64,000 nt of DNA. Source: Paraburkholderia sp. Its GTDB lineage: Bacteria > Pseudomonadota > Gammaproteobacteria > Burkholderiales > Burkholderiaceae. This document shows positions 33,124 to 42,299 of the stretch, one piece after another. Below the pieces are notes generated by a model. The model had not been told where the DNA came from, did not search any database, and worked only from the letters and a program-made list of their open reading frames with translations. The first letter of the stretch is position 1, and every line of letters starts with the position of its first letter. Both the position numbers and the translations under genes were made by a program. Location of the stretch: the NCBI RefSeq assembly GCF_028283785.1, contig NZ_JAPWKB010000011.1, forward strand, positions 1 through 64,000. The letters are read 5' to 3'.

Positions 33124-34428
33124 ATGCCGAATAAAAACGCGACTCCCAAAAAATCCGGCAAGAACTCGGCGCTACCGCAGCCCGACGCGCGTCAGGCCTT
33201 GCTCGGTGCGCGCCGCAACGCCCGCATGGCACGCTCCGCGCATGCGTACGTGCGCGGCAATACCGGCAAATTTTACGAATGGCTCGACGGGATCGCCGGA
33301 CACGCGTTACCGGAAGGACCGGCGATCTGGATTTGCGGCGACTGCCACACAGGCAATCTCGGCCCGGTCGCGGACGCGCAAGGGCGCGTCGAAATCCAGA
33401 TTCGCGATCTCGACCAGACGGTGATCGGCAATCCGGCGCACGATCTGATCCGGCTGGGTTTGTCGCTGGCGACCGCCGCGCGTGGGTCGGATCTGCCGGG
33501 CGTGACGACCGTGCGGATGATGGAAGCGCTGGCGGACGGCTACGAACGCGCATTCGACGACGACGTCGGTCGTCCCGACAAAAGCGACCGCAGCGATAAA
33601 CAGTCCGACAACGATCGCGCGCTCGCGCATCCGGACAAGCCCGAGGCGGTGCGCGTCGTGATGAAAGAAGCGGTGCGGCGCTCGTGGCGTCAGCTTGCCG
33701 AAGAGCGGATCGAGGACATCGAGCCGGAAATTCCGCTCGGCAAGCGTTTCTGGCCGCTCGCGAAGCGGGAGCGACGCGAGATCGATGCGTTGTTCGAGAA
33801 GCAGTCGATCGCGAGTCTTGCGACGGCGCTGCGCCCGAAAACCGACGATACGTCGCAAGTCACCGTACTCGACGCCGCGTATTGGGTGAAAGGCTGCAGC
33901 TCGCTCGGACGCTTGCGTTACGCGGTATTGCTCGATGTGGACGGCGCGGCGGTCGAAGGCGACGATCTGTGTCTGATCGACATCAAGGAAGCGGTGCAGG
34001 CGGCCGCGCCGCGTTATCGGGGCGCGCACATGCCGCGCGACAACGCGTTGCGCGTGGTCGAAGGCGCGCGGCATCTTGCGCCGTTTCTCGGCGACCGGAT
34101 GCGCGCGGCGCGTCTCGACGATCGTGCCGTGGTGTTGCGCGAATTGTTGCCGCAAGACATGAAGCTGACGATCGAAACGCTGACGCGCGCGGAAGCGATG
34201 AAGGCGGCGCGTTTTCTGGCGTTGGTGGTGGGTAATGCGCACGCGCGGCAGATGGATCAGGCGCAGCGAAAAGCGTGGCTGACCGAGTTGCGTCGCAAGC
34301 GCTCGAAAACCATCGATGCGCCGCCGTGGCTGTGGACCAGCATCGTCGAACTGGTCAGCGGACACGAAGCGGGTTATCTGGAGCATTGCCGGAAATATTC
34401 GCAGGATGCGAGTCGCGGCGGCGCCTGA
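33124..34428 (+). CDS. DUF2252 (kinase-like fold) protein
   Basis: The 434-residue protein matches DUF2252, whose fold resembles aminoglycoside phosphotransferases. A basic start is followed by ARSAHAYVRGNTGKFYEWL, then WICGDCHTGNLGPVAD, equivalent to the Brenner-type HGDxxxxN motif, and IQIRDLDQT with the metal-binding Asp. Later blocks include YWVKGCSSLGRLRYAVLLDVDG and LGDRMRAARLDDRAVVLRELLPQDMKLTIETLT. Activity is unknown. A short membrane protein follows on the same strand 85 bp later. Confidence 0.88.
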   Translation: MPNKNATPKKSGKNSALPQPDARQALLGARRNARMARSAHAYVRGNTGKFYEWLDGIAGHALPEGPAIWICGDCHTGNLGPVADAQGRVEIQIRDLDQTVIGNPAHDLIRLGLSLATAARGSDLPGVTTVRMMEALADGYERAFDDDVGRPDKSDRSDKQSDNDRALAHPDKPEAVRVVMKEAVRRSWRQLAEERIEDIEPEIPLGKRFWPLAKRERREIDALFEKQSIASLATALRPKTDDTSQVTVLDAAYWVKGCSSLGRLRYAVLLDVDGAAVEGDDLCLIDIKEAVQAAAPRYRGAHMPRDNALRVVEGARHLAPFLGDRMRAARLDDRAVVLRELLPQDMKLTIETLTRAEAMKAARFLALVVGNAHARQMDQAQRKAWLTELRRKRSKTIDAPPWLWTSIVELVSGHEAGYLEHCRKYSQDASRGGA

Positions 34429-34513
34429 GACGCGCGCACGTTTCCGGCATTCCGGCATCAACCCGAAACTTGAACAAGCACGACAACAAAACACAACTGA
34501 CGCGGAGGATTCG

Positions 34514-34684
34514 ATGACCCTGGCTATTTATCTGGTGGGATGGCTGATTCTGATTGGCGGCGTGTCGTGGGCACTCGTCGCGATGCACGTCGCGCAACAC
34601 ACGATCGCCATCGTGGCCGTGATCATGCTCGGCGTCGCGGTGATTACCGCGGCGACCCGCACGCGCAATCGCGATCGCTCGTAG
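34514..34684 (+). CDS. Small two-helix membrane protein, 56 residues
   Basis: MTLAIYLVGWLILIGGVSWALVAM and HTIAIVAVIMLGVAVITAAT form two hydrophobic helices with a short His-containing loop and a basic tail (RTRNRDRS). GCGGAGG at 34502-34508 lies five bases before the ATG. Probably an inner-membrane protein cotranscribed with the DUF2252 gene; no function is known. Confidence 0.75.
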   Translation: MTLAIYLVGWLILIGGVSWALVAMHVAQHTIAIVAVIMLGVAVITAATRTRNRDRS

Positions 34685-34718
34685 CGGTCGTTTTTGGTTT
34701 GACGTCGGGCGGTGCGCG

Positions 34719-35888
34719 TCACACGCTCGCGGCAACACCGTCCGGCGATGCGAGCGTGCCCGGCCAGCCGCTGGCGGGCGGTACGGACGCGCCGGGTTCC
34801 GTTTGCGCACCCGGCATCGTCGAGACCACCACGCAATCGCGGCCTTTGGCCTTGGCCGCGTACAGACAGCGATCCGTTTCGAGCAGCCACGCGCCCGCGC
34901 CGTCCAACGCGCGCCAGTACGGCGCGAGTCCCGCGCTCGCCGTGCAGCGCAGCGCGCCGTGCGTGTGCCCGTTCGCCTGTCGATGCGCGTGCGCCTGACC
35001 GGCGCGTTCGCGCAGATTGCAGATCAACAGATCGACGACGACTTGCGCTTCGACGCAGGCCAGCCCCGGCAGAATCACACCGAATTCCTCGCCGCCGTAG
35101 CGGCCGATCACGTCATGCGGACGCAGATTCGCGCGCAGGAACAGCGCGAAGCTGCGCAGCGCGGCGTCACCGGCGGCATGGCCTTCGGTGTCGTTGACGT
35201 GTTTGAAATGATCGAGATCGAGCAGGAGCAGACAGCACGGTTCGTTGTTGTCGCGGCATCGCGCGAACTGTTCGGCCAGCCGGTCTTCCCAGTGACGCCG
35301 GTTCAGCAGGCCGGTGAGGCCGTCGGTCTGACTGAGGCGTTCGAGTTCGCGCGCATGATTCGACAGCTTTTGCGACATCCGGAAGCTGACCCAGCCGAGC
35401 GTCAGCGGATACAGCACGAGTAAGGGCAGACACGCGATGATGGTCGCCATCTGCGTATGCGGCGCGAAGGCGATGCCGAGCACCGCTACGCCGATCGCAG
35501 CGCCCAGCGCATGCGCGGCGAGACCGCGCAAAAACAGCCGGATGCCGCCCGCCGCGATGTTGTCCATGCTGAGCATGGTCAGCAACAGGACGCTCGGTAG
35601 CAGGTTGAAGCGCATCGCGATCAGCCAGAACCCGCCGAACGCGGCATCGATCATCAGGTTGAAGCGTTCGCCGTGAAACGGAACACTCCACGACAATGCT
35701 GCGCGATACGCAACGTGCGGCCACAGAAAGCCGTGGAACACGGCGAGCAGCCACAGCCAGGGCGGCGTCTGCGCTTGCGCAAAGACCGACGCCACGCAAA
35801 AAAAGCCGATACCCAGGCCCACCACACGCATTCGATAAAGACGAAGCGCGAAGCGCTTGCCTTTACCTGCAAGTTGGTTCGTGTTCAA
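34719..35888 (-). CDS. MASE2-GGDEF diguanylate cyclase (AdrA/DgcC-like)
   Basis: The protein has an N-terminal MASE2 membrane domain (about residues 10-170) beginning FALRLYRMRVVGLGIGFFCV. A GGDEF domain follows (about 190-360) with LDLDHFKHVNDTEGHAAGD and an intact active site RYGGEEFGVILPG. AdrA-type MASE2 cyclases activate cellulose synthesis in enterobacteria. Here the gene ends about 295 bp from bcsC and points the same way, which supports that role. The start is uncertain: a TTG at 35888 with AGGA upstream gives 389 residues; the first in-frame ATG is at 35831. A longer frame to 36038 looks non-coding. Confidence 0.88.
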   Translation of the reverse strand: MNTNQLAGKGKRFALRLYRMRVVGLGIGFFCVASVFAQAQTPPWLWLLAVFHGFLWPHVAYRAALSWSVPFHGERFNLMIDAAFGGFWLIAMRFNLLPSVLLLTMLSMDNIAAGGIRLFLRGLAAHALGAAIGVAVLGIAFAPHTQMATIIACLPLLVLYPLTLGWVSFRMSQKLSNHARELERLSQTDGLTGLLNRRHWEDRLAEQFARCRDNNEPCCLLLLDLDHFKHVNDTEGHAAGDAALRSFALFLRANLRPHDVIGRYGGEEFGVILPGLACVEAQVVVDLLICNLRERAGQAHAHRQANGHTHGALRCTASAGLAPYWRALDGAGAWLLETDRCLYAAKAKGRDCVVVSTMPGAQTEPGASVPPASGWPGTLASPDGVAASV

Positions 35889-36132
35889 CGCGGTTCCTGT
35901 TCGCAGGACGCGTCGCTCGACGGGCGACGGCCGGCAAGATGTGTGACGGCGTGCAAGGCGCTGCGGTCGCGGCCGGTCTCGCGGCACGACCTCTCTCAAA
36001 GCGCCTCGTCTTCGTTCTAGATCAGTTACTGACAGCAAATAACGGACGACGAATGACTAACGACGAACTGCGAACGGCGTGTTGCGGTCGAAGCCGGAAT
36101 AATTTACCGGCTCAGGATGCGGTGGACGACGG

Positions 36133-36163
36133 ACGGGGCGCACTGCGATGCAGTGCGCCCCGT
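36133..36163. terminator. 14-bp hairpin downstream of bcsC
   Basis: ACGGGGCGCACTGC (36133-36146), loop GAT, GCAGTGCGCCCCGT (36150-36163) is a perfect stem just after the bcsC stop on the leftward transcript. No T-tract follows. It probably ends the cellulose operon or protects its 3' end. The rest of 35889-36182 shows no gene. Confidence 0.65.
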
Positions 36164-36182
36164 CGATCAAGTGGCATCAGGC

Positions 36183-39100
36183 TCAATTCGACAACGACAG
36201 GTAGGGCGATGTCAATGGTGTTGGCTGGATGGGTTGCAAACCGGTCTGTTTGCTGAAGCTATAACGCACGTAAACCGCGGCCAGCCACTCGCGATACTGG
36301 TAAGCATTACCGAGTGACCCCATTGCGCCGAACGACAGCTGCGGCGCAAGCTGGTATTCGCCGACAGCGCTAAACGAGTACGCGACACCCGTCTTGCTTT
36401 GCGACGGATAGACCGCACCCGCATCGACATTAGCCACGCCGCTGTTGAGCACGGTCGCCGCGAAACTGGCCGCGTTGGCCTGCAACGTCGCATTGGTCGG
36501 ATAGTAGTTCGACGCGTCCTGCCGGTAATGCTGCACGCCGATCGATGCTTTCAGGTCGTACGAGAACGGACCGTTGCGGCCGTACCATTCCACCGGCAGA
36601 TTCAGGATCACGTATTGTTGCGGGCTGAAATATCCGCCCTGACCATACGTGAAGTACGACAGGTTCTTGTCGTAATGCATCATCGTCGTGTTGACGCCGA
36701 TCGTCAGGGTCTGGTCGCTGTCCTTCACGAGGCGCGTGTAGAGACCGCCGCCGCCCTTGACCGCGCTGTTGGTCTCGACCTGATCGCCGTGATAGAACTG
36801 ATAGGCGCCGTTCACGTACAGACCGCTGGTGCCGTCGTCCCAGGCCATGCTCGCCAGTCCGCCGTTCGACGTGACGCCGCCCCATTTGAGCCCTGCGCCC
36901 TGGTCGCGCGCGCCGGCATACGACAGCAACGAATCGGTGACGGCGCGTCGCGCGATGGCCAGCGAGTACGTCACGCGATCCGTGACCGCGCCGTCGTATT
37001 CGAGTCCGCCCACCACGTTCTGCGTCGGAAAGCCGACCGGCGTAGTGCCGATATCGCCCTTGAAGCTCTTGTTTTCATAACCGACCGACAAGCCCACGCC
37101 GCTCGCCGATTGCGAACCGTAGTTGTTGGTGCCGTTCACCGATGTGCTCGTCGTGGTCAGCGCATTGACGGTGGACGCATTGCTCGCGAGTCCCGAGCCG
37201 AAGCGCGCCAGCGTGTTCAGGTTGGTGCTGGCCGTGCCGGCGTCGAGCGTGACCGGCGTGGCGGTCACGACGATATGACCGTTGCCTGCCGCGATCCGGC
37301 CTTGAATCGGCGCCTCGATATCCGTCACGTTCGACAGGCCGTCTTCGCCCGTCCGGTTGCGGAACACGATCCCGCCCGTCACGGTGCTCGACCGCTCGCG
37401 ATTCACCTGCGCAAGCTCATCCGCGACGCTCAGCGTCTGCGAGTCCGCTGTCGCCTGAGGCGGCGGCGCGTACTGCTGCGCGTAACCGGCGGGCGGCTGC
37501 GGAATGTACTGCTGCTGGTTCGAATACGACGAGCCGTAAGCCTGGTTGGGATAAGTCTGCGGCGGCACCGGCTGGTACGGCTGATACTGCTGGACCGGTT
37601 GCGGCGCATACGGCTGCTGCGCGTATTGCTGCGGATACGGTTGCTGATAAGGCTGTTGATACGGTTGCTGATACGGCTGCAGCTGCGGATACGCCTGCTG
37701 TTGCGGGTACTGCGCTTGCGCGTAGACCGGCGCGGCGGCGCGGGTCGTACTGCGGGCGGTGCTGGGCTTGCGCGTGGTCGTGCGACGCGTCGCTGCCGGA
37801 GCGGGCGCGGCGGCGTACGGCTGCGGTTGAGCTTGCGCAGGATAATTTTGCGCCTGACGCGCAGCGGGCGACATCGGCCACGGCGTCGACACATACGGTT
37901 GCTGCTGGTACGGCTGCTGCGGCGCGTACTGCGGCTGATTCTGCTGCTGGCCGTAAGCCTGTTGCGGATACGGTTGCTGCGGCGCGTATTGCGGCTGCTG
38001 ATATTGTTGCTGACCGTATGCCTGCTGCGGATACGCCTGTTGCGGCGCGGCGTACTGCTGCTGTTGCTGCTGCGGCGCGTACTGTTGCTGTCCCGGATAC
38101 GGCTGATACGCCGGCGCCTGAGCCGGATAAGCCTGCGACGCGGCAACCGGCGCGCCGGATTCGCCGCTGCCGTAGCTGTCGGCGCCATAACCGCCGTCAT
38201 TCACCGACGAACTGGGGGCGCGCGGCACGGTCGATGGCGCGGACGGCGCGACATACGGTGCGACATAGGGCGCGGGTTGCTGGGGCGGCGTATAGGTCGG
38301 CACGTTCTGCGTCGGGTAAGAATAAGACTGCGAAGACTGGGAATTCGGTGACAGCGGCGACAGCGACGACGAATAAGCCGCCGACGACGAAGGCGCCGCG
38401 TACTGCAAGCTGGCTGCCGCCGCGTTCGGGCGCTCGAAACCGAGTTGCGCGCCGACATCGATCGGTGCTTTGCCTTCGAACGGATTGGTGCCCGGCAACG
38501 GATTCGCGCCGATCCGCCGCATCGCGGCTTCCCAGCCGCGCGGCACATTGCCCGCCGCGCCCGGGTTCGAATGCGGCGCGGCGTTGGCGAGCAGCGGCGT
38601 ATTGGCCGCCACCAGCGAGCGTTTCAGATACGTCGCCGCCAGCGACAGATTGCCTTCCGCACGATACATCCGGCCGATCGTCGCGAGCACGCCCGGATCG
38701 TTCGGCGCGGTGCGCAGCGCTTGCGTCGCGAGCGAGTGCGCGTAGCTACGGTCTTTGGCGGCGGTTGCCGTCGGAATGGCGGCGAGCGTCAGGCTCATGT
38801 CGTCCGGACGGCGTCCAATCGCGACCTTGTACGCGACCAGCGCATTGCGATCGTCGCCTGCGGCGCTGTAGAGGCGCGCGAGCGCCGCTTGCAGATCCGC
38901 GTTGTCCGGCATGGCCGCGAGCCACGGTGAAATCACGTCGTACGCGCCCGCCAGATCGCCGCGCGCGCGCACCGCGTCGCACTGGCGAATCACGATGGCA
39001 AGATTGACGTTGCCGAAATCGGTGCGCTGCTGCGTCGTCATCTGCACCGTCGACAACCGGCGCATCACTTCGCCCAGTTCGGCGTCCTGATGCGTCGCGA

Positions 39101-41084
39101 GCAGGATGCCCGCGTACTGCAATTGCACGTCGATGCTGTTCGGCGAGCTGGCCAGCACGCTGCGCACGAGGTTCAGCGCGCGGCCGGAATCGCCGGCCTG
39201 CTGATAGGCGCTCGCCACCGCGCCGATCAGCTCCGGGCTGCCCGTCGCGACCGGCTCGGCATTGCGCAACACGGCCAGCGCCTGCTGGTTCTGACCGTTG
39301 CGCGACATCTGGTTGGCCAGATCGACCTGCTGATGCACCCACAAACGATGCTGCAAGCTGGTCATCTCGGCGGTGCGCTGCGCTGCCGGAATCTTGTCCA
39401 GTTGCATCAGCCCCGCCGACCAGTCTTGCGTTTCACCGGCCAGCAACGCGCTTGCGTACAGCGCGTCGGTCATGTCGGGATGAGCGGCGAGCAGGCCGTC
39501 CATCATGCTGCGCGCGTTCGCGACCGCGCCCTGGCGCACGTAAATGCGCGCGAGGTCGAGGCGCAGCCACGGATCGTCCGGCAGGTTCAGCAACGCGTCT
39601 TCGAACAGACTGCGCGCGGTGCCGAGGTCGCCGCGCGCTTCGGCGGCACGCGCCTGAGCCGCTTGCGCCTCGCCACGCAGACGGTTGATGCCACCGGCCT
39701 TGGTCTGCTGTTCGCTGTTCAACTGGTTCGCGAATTGCAGCGCTTCGTCGCCGCGACCTTGCGCGGCGAGCGCGCCGACCAGGCCGCGAATCGCGTCGGG
39801 ATTGTCGGCCTGACGACGCAGCGCCATCCGGTACGCCTGTTCCGCGCCGACCGGATCGCGATTGGCGAGCAGCATCTCGCCGAGCAGCACCTGGGCGGTG
39901 ACGTCCGACGGATTCAGCGCGATCGCGCGCTCGAACAGCGACTTCGCCTTCGCGACTTCACCGTTGCTGCGCGCGCCGATCGCATCGCTGGTGTAGGTCC
40001 AGTAGGTGGCGCTGTCGAGCGCCGTTTTCCAGCGCGACGGATTGCCCGCACGCGACGCGCGTTCGAGGTAGTCGCGCGCTTCGGCGAAATGCTCCTGCTT
40101 CAACGCGGCGATGCCCATGCCGCCCAGCGCGTCGGCGTCGCCCGGATTGCTCGCGAGCACCGACGAGAAACGCGCGCGCGCGGTGACGAGGTCGCCACGG
40201 TCGAGCGCGGAAAAACCTTCGCCGACGGTGCGGCCGCGCGCGTCCGACGCCGCGTTGGACATCGCGCGATCGTGCGCGGCCTTGTCCTGCACGACCATCG
40301 ATTCGTAGCGCGCCTTGACGGCGGGATCGTCGCCGGACGACTGCAGATATGTTTGGTACAGCGCGTTGTCCGACGGTCTCGCGTCGAGCCACAACAACGC
40401 CTGACGCCAGCTTTTCTTCGCGTCCGCGCCGACCGTGCTGTCGCCCGCCAGCTTTTGCAGACGCGCGATACCGTCGCGCCGCGTGACGTCGCGATACGTC
40501 AGATGCTGCGCGTAGGCGAGCGCGAAACGCGGCTCGTCGGGGTTGTCGTGCGTCAGCTGTTCGAGCCCGCGACGCGCCTGATCCCAGCCTTGCGGCGTGG
40601 CGGCAAGCGCCTGGTAATACTCCAGTTGCAACTGCGGCGTGGCGGGCTTGCCGTTCAGCGCACGCTGGTATTCCTGCACCGCCGACGCGCTCTGGCCGCT
40701 CTGCGCGAGTCGTCGCGCGTCGTTGACGGTCTGATCGCGCGCGCTGGTTTCGCCGAGGCGGCGGCCGAGTTCGTCGATATTCGGATAATCCGGCGCGACC
40801 GCGCGCAGACGCGCGAGATATTGCTGCGCGCCGCCGCCGTCTTTACGATCGACCAGCACGATGCCCATCCCGAACAGCGCATCGGGCTGTTTCGGATTGA
40901 TCTGCAAAACTTTTTGCCACGCCTGCTCGGCGAGATCGCCGCGACGGTGGGCCTGCCAGTATTTGCCCTGATCGACCAGCACGCTGATCGGATCTTTGGT
41001 GGCCTGCGCCAGAACCACGGGGGACGCGCTCGCGACGATCAACGTCGCGACGCTCAGTGCAAGCGCACGGGCGCTCAATCGCAT
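36183..41084 (-). CDS. bcsC: Cellulose synthase operon protein C (TPR export porin)
   Basis: This 1633-residue protein forms the periplasmic TPR superhelix and outer-membrane pore for cellulose export. A signal peptide (1-26, ending VVLAQA) is followed by TPR repeats (about 30-860), a low-complexity linker (about 892-1219) and the C-terminal BcsC beta-barrel (about 1230-1633). The linker is extraordinary: rich in Gln, Pro, Tyr and Ala, with repeats such as QQPYQQPYQQPY and QAYGQQQ and one Arg/Thr-rich patch. The protein is several hundred residues longer than E. coli BcsC (about 1150). It overlaps bcsZ by 10 nt. Confidence 0.95.
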   Translation of the reverse strand: MRLSARALALSVATLIVASASPVVLAQATKDPISVLVDQGKYWQAHRRGDLAEQAWQKVLQINPKQPDALFGMGIVLVDRKDGGGAQQYLARLRAVAPDYPNIDELGRRLGETSARDQTVNDARRLAQSGQSASAVQEYQRALNGKPATPQLQLEYYQALAATPQGWDQARRGLEQLTHDNPDEPRFALAYAQHLTYRDVTRRDGIARLQKLAGDSTVGADAKKSWRQALLWLDARPSDNALYQTYLQSSGDDPAVKARYESMVVQDKAAHDRAMSNAASDARGRTVGEGFSALDRGDLVTARARFSSVLASNPGDADALGGMGIAALKQEHFAEARDYLERASRAGNPSRWKTALDSATYWTYTSDAIGARSNGEVAKAKSLFERAIALNPSDVTAQVLLGEMLLANRDPVGAEQAYRMALRRQADNPDAIRGLVGALAAQGRGDEALQFANQLNSEQQTKAGGINRLRGEAQAAQARAAEARGDLGTARSLFEDALLNLPDDPWLRLDLARIYVRQGAVANARSMMDGLLAAHPDMTDALYASALLAGETQDWSAGLMQLDKIPAAQRTAEMTSLQHRLWVHQQVDLANQMSRNGQNQQALAVLRNAEPVATGSPELIGAVASAYQQAGDSGRALNLVRSVLASSPNSIDVQLQYAGILLATHQDAELGEVMRRLSTVQMTTQQRTDFGNVNLAIVIRQCDAVRARGDLAGAYDVISPWLAAMPDNADLQAALARLYSAAGDDRNALVAYKVAIGRRPDDMSLTLAAIPTATAAKDRSYAHSLATQALRTAPNDPGVLATIGRMYRAEGNLSLAATYLKRSLVAANTPLLANAAPHSNPGAAGNVPRGWEAAMRRIGANPLPGTNPFEGKAPIDVGAQLGFERPNAAAASLQYAAPSSSAAYSSSLSPLSPNSQSSQSYSYPTQNVPTYTPPQQPAPYVAPYVAPSAPSTVPRAPSSSVNDGGYGADSYGSGESGAPVAASQAYPAQAPAYQPYPGQQQYAPQQQQQQYAAPQQAYPQQAYGQQQYQQPQYAPQQPYPQQAYGQQQNQPQYAPQQPYQQQPYVSTPWPMSPAARQAQNYPAQAQPQPYAAAPAPAATRRTTTRKPSTARSTTRAAAPVYAQAQYPQQQAYPQLQPYQQPYQQPYQQPYPQQYAQQPYAPQPVQQYQPYQPVPPQTYPNQAYGSSYSNQQQYIPQPPAGYAQQYAPPPQATADSQTLSVADELAQVNRERSSTVTGGIVFRNRTGEDGLSNVTDIEAPIQGRIAAGNGHIVVTATPVTLDAGTASTNLNTLARFGSGLASNASTVNALTTTSTSVNGTNNYGSQSASGVGLSVGYENKSFKGDIGTTPVGFPTQNVVGGLEYDGAVTDRVTYSLAIARRAVTDSLLSYAGARDQGAGLKWGGVTSNGGLASMAWDDGTSGLYVNGAYQFYHGDQVETNSAVKGGGGLYTRLVKDSDQTLTIGVNTTMMHYDKNLSYFTYGQGGYFSPQQYVILNLPVEWYGRNGPFSYDLKASIGVQHYRQDASNYYPTNATLQANAASFAATVLNSGVANVDAGAVYPSQSKTGVAYSFSAVGEYQLAPQLSFGAMGSLGNAYQYREWLAAVYVRYSFSKQTGLQPIQPTPLTSPYLSLSN

Positions 41085-42298
41085 GCGTTTCTCCAGCTCG
41101 GCACGAGACTGCCGGCATCGTCGAAACGATAGCGGCCGTCGATAAATCCGGTGCCGAACAAACCCAGCACACGATCGTAATAAACCGGCTCACGGCCTTG
41201 CACCGGCGGCGCGTCGAGCGCGGCGAGGTGAGTGCGGGCGAGTCCGAGGTTGCGCTCGTCGCCGAGCGCCTTGAAATAGGGGGCGAGGGCGCCCCAGTAG
41301 CTGAGCGGGCCTTCGCCGGTTCCCTGGCCGCTGGTGGCGGCGACTTTTTCCGGCGGGAAGCCTTGCATCGACACGCGCGAACGCATTCCGCCGATCGCGG
41401 CGAGCCACGGTCTGGCGAGCGGATCGGTGGGCGACGCGAGGCCTGCCCACAGATACACGCGGATCGCGTCGTAGCTGCCCATATCGGCATGTTCAGGATC
41501 GACCACGAACTGACCGGCGCGCCATGCCGCCCAATCCGGCGTGAAGCCGAGCGGCGAGGTGGTCTTGATCATCCGGTAGGTGCTGTCGGCGAGACGGCTC
41601 CACGGGCCGTCCGGCAACTGCTTCGACATTGCGCGCAGCAGCGGCAGCGGCATATAGCTCGCGTTCATCCGGGTCGTGTCGCCGGTGCGGAAACCTTGCG
41701 GTCCCGGCAGCATCATCGGGCCGAGACCCGGCAGATCGACCACTTCGTCGTGCGCGATGCGCTGCGCGAGCGCCACGCCGAGTTTCGTGTAGTCGCTGTT
41801 GTGCCACAGGCGGCCGGCCTGGAGCAGATCGTAGGCGATCCAGAGATCGGCGTCGGACGCGGAGTTCGGGTCGAGCACGCCGTAGCTGCCATCCGGCTTC
41901 CTGCCCCATTGCCACGACGGCAGACGCACGTTTTGCGGATCGAACTGGTTGGCCGCGAGATTGGTACGCGTCCAGGCCAGCAAGCGGTCGAAGGTGGCGC
42001 GGTCGTTTGCGACCAGCGCGAAGAACATCGCGTACGACTGTCCTTCGGAGGTGGTTTGCTGCGACGCCGTCGAAAAGTCGATCACGCGACCGTCCGCCTG
42101 CACGAAACGCCCGACGAACGCGCGATAACCCGGCCAGTCGACATTGCACGACGCTGCTGCGCCCGGCGCTTTCGACTGCGTCGCCGCGCACGCGACCGAC
42201 ATCGCGCCGGCCACGCACGCCGCCGTCAAACCCCACGTCACGCCCGAACGAACCGCCGCGCCGACTGCAGCGCGCGACGTTTTCAGTTTCACCCGCAT
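41075..42298 (-). CDS. bcsZ: Periplasmic endoglucanase, GH8
   Basis: The 407-residue cellulase is required for proper cellulose extrusion in bcs operons. A long basic signal peptide (about 1-38, cleavage near ACAAT) is followed by the (alpha/alpha)6 GH8 domain. The catalytic acid is E85 in TSEGQSYAMF, with DPNSASDADLWIAYDLLQAG (D149, D151) lining the active site. SQGTGEGPLSYWGALAPYFKALGD and YYDRVLGLFGTGFIDGRYRFD form the C-terminal end. It starts one base after the bcsB stop and overlaps bcsC by 10 nt. Confidence 0.96.
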   Translation of the reverse strand: MRVKLKTSRAAVGAAVRSGVTWGLTAACVAGAMSVACAATQSKAPGAAASCNVDWPGYRAFVGRFVQADGRVIDFSTASQQTTSEGQSYAMFFALVANDRATFDRLLAWTRTNLAANQFDPQNVRLPSWQWGRKPDGSYGVLDPNSASDADLWIAYDLLQAGRLWHNSDYTKLGVALAQRIAHDEVVDLPGLGPMMLPGPQGFRTGDTTRMNASYMPLPLLRAMSKQLPDGPWSRLADSTYRMIKTTSPLGFTPDWAAWRAGQFVVDPEHADMGSYDAIRVYLWAGLASPTDPLARPWLAAIGGMRSRVSMQGFPPEKVAATSGQGTGEGPLSYWGALAPYFKALGDERNLGLARTHLAALDAPPVQGREPVYYDRVLGLFGTGFIDGRYRFDDAGSLVPSWRNACD

Positions 42299-42299
42299 A

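Noticed and set aside
39090..41132. 680-codon frame on the plus strand opposite bcsC
   Set aside because: Shadow of the TPR region; composition is Arg-rich and no motif is visible.
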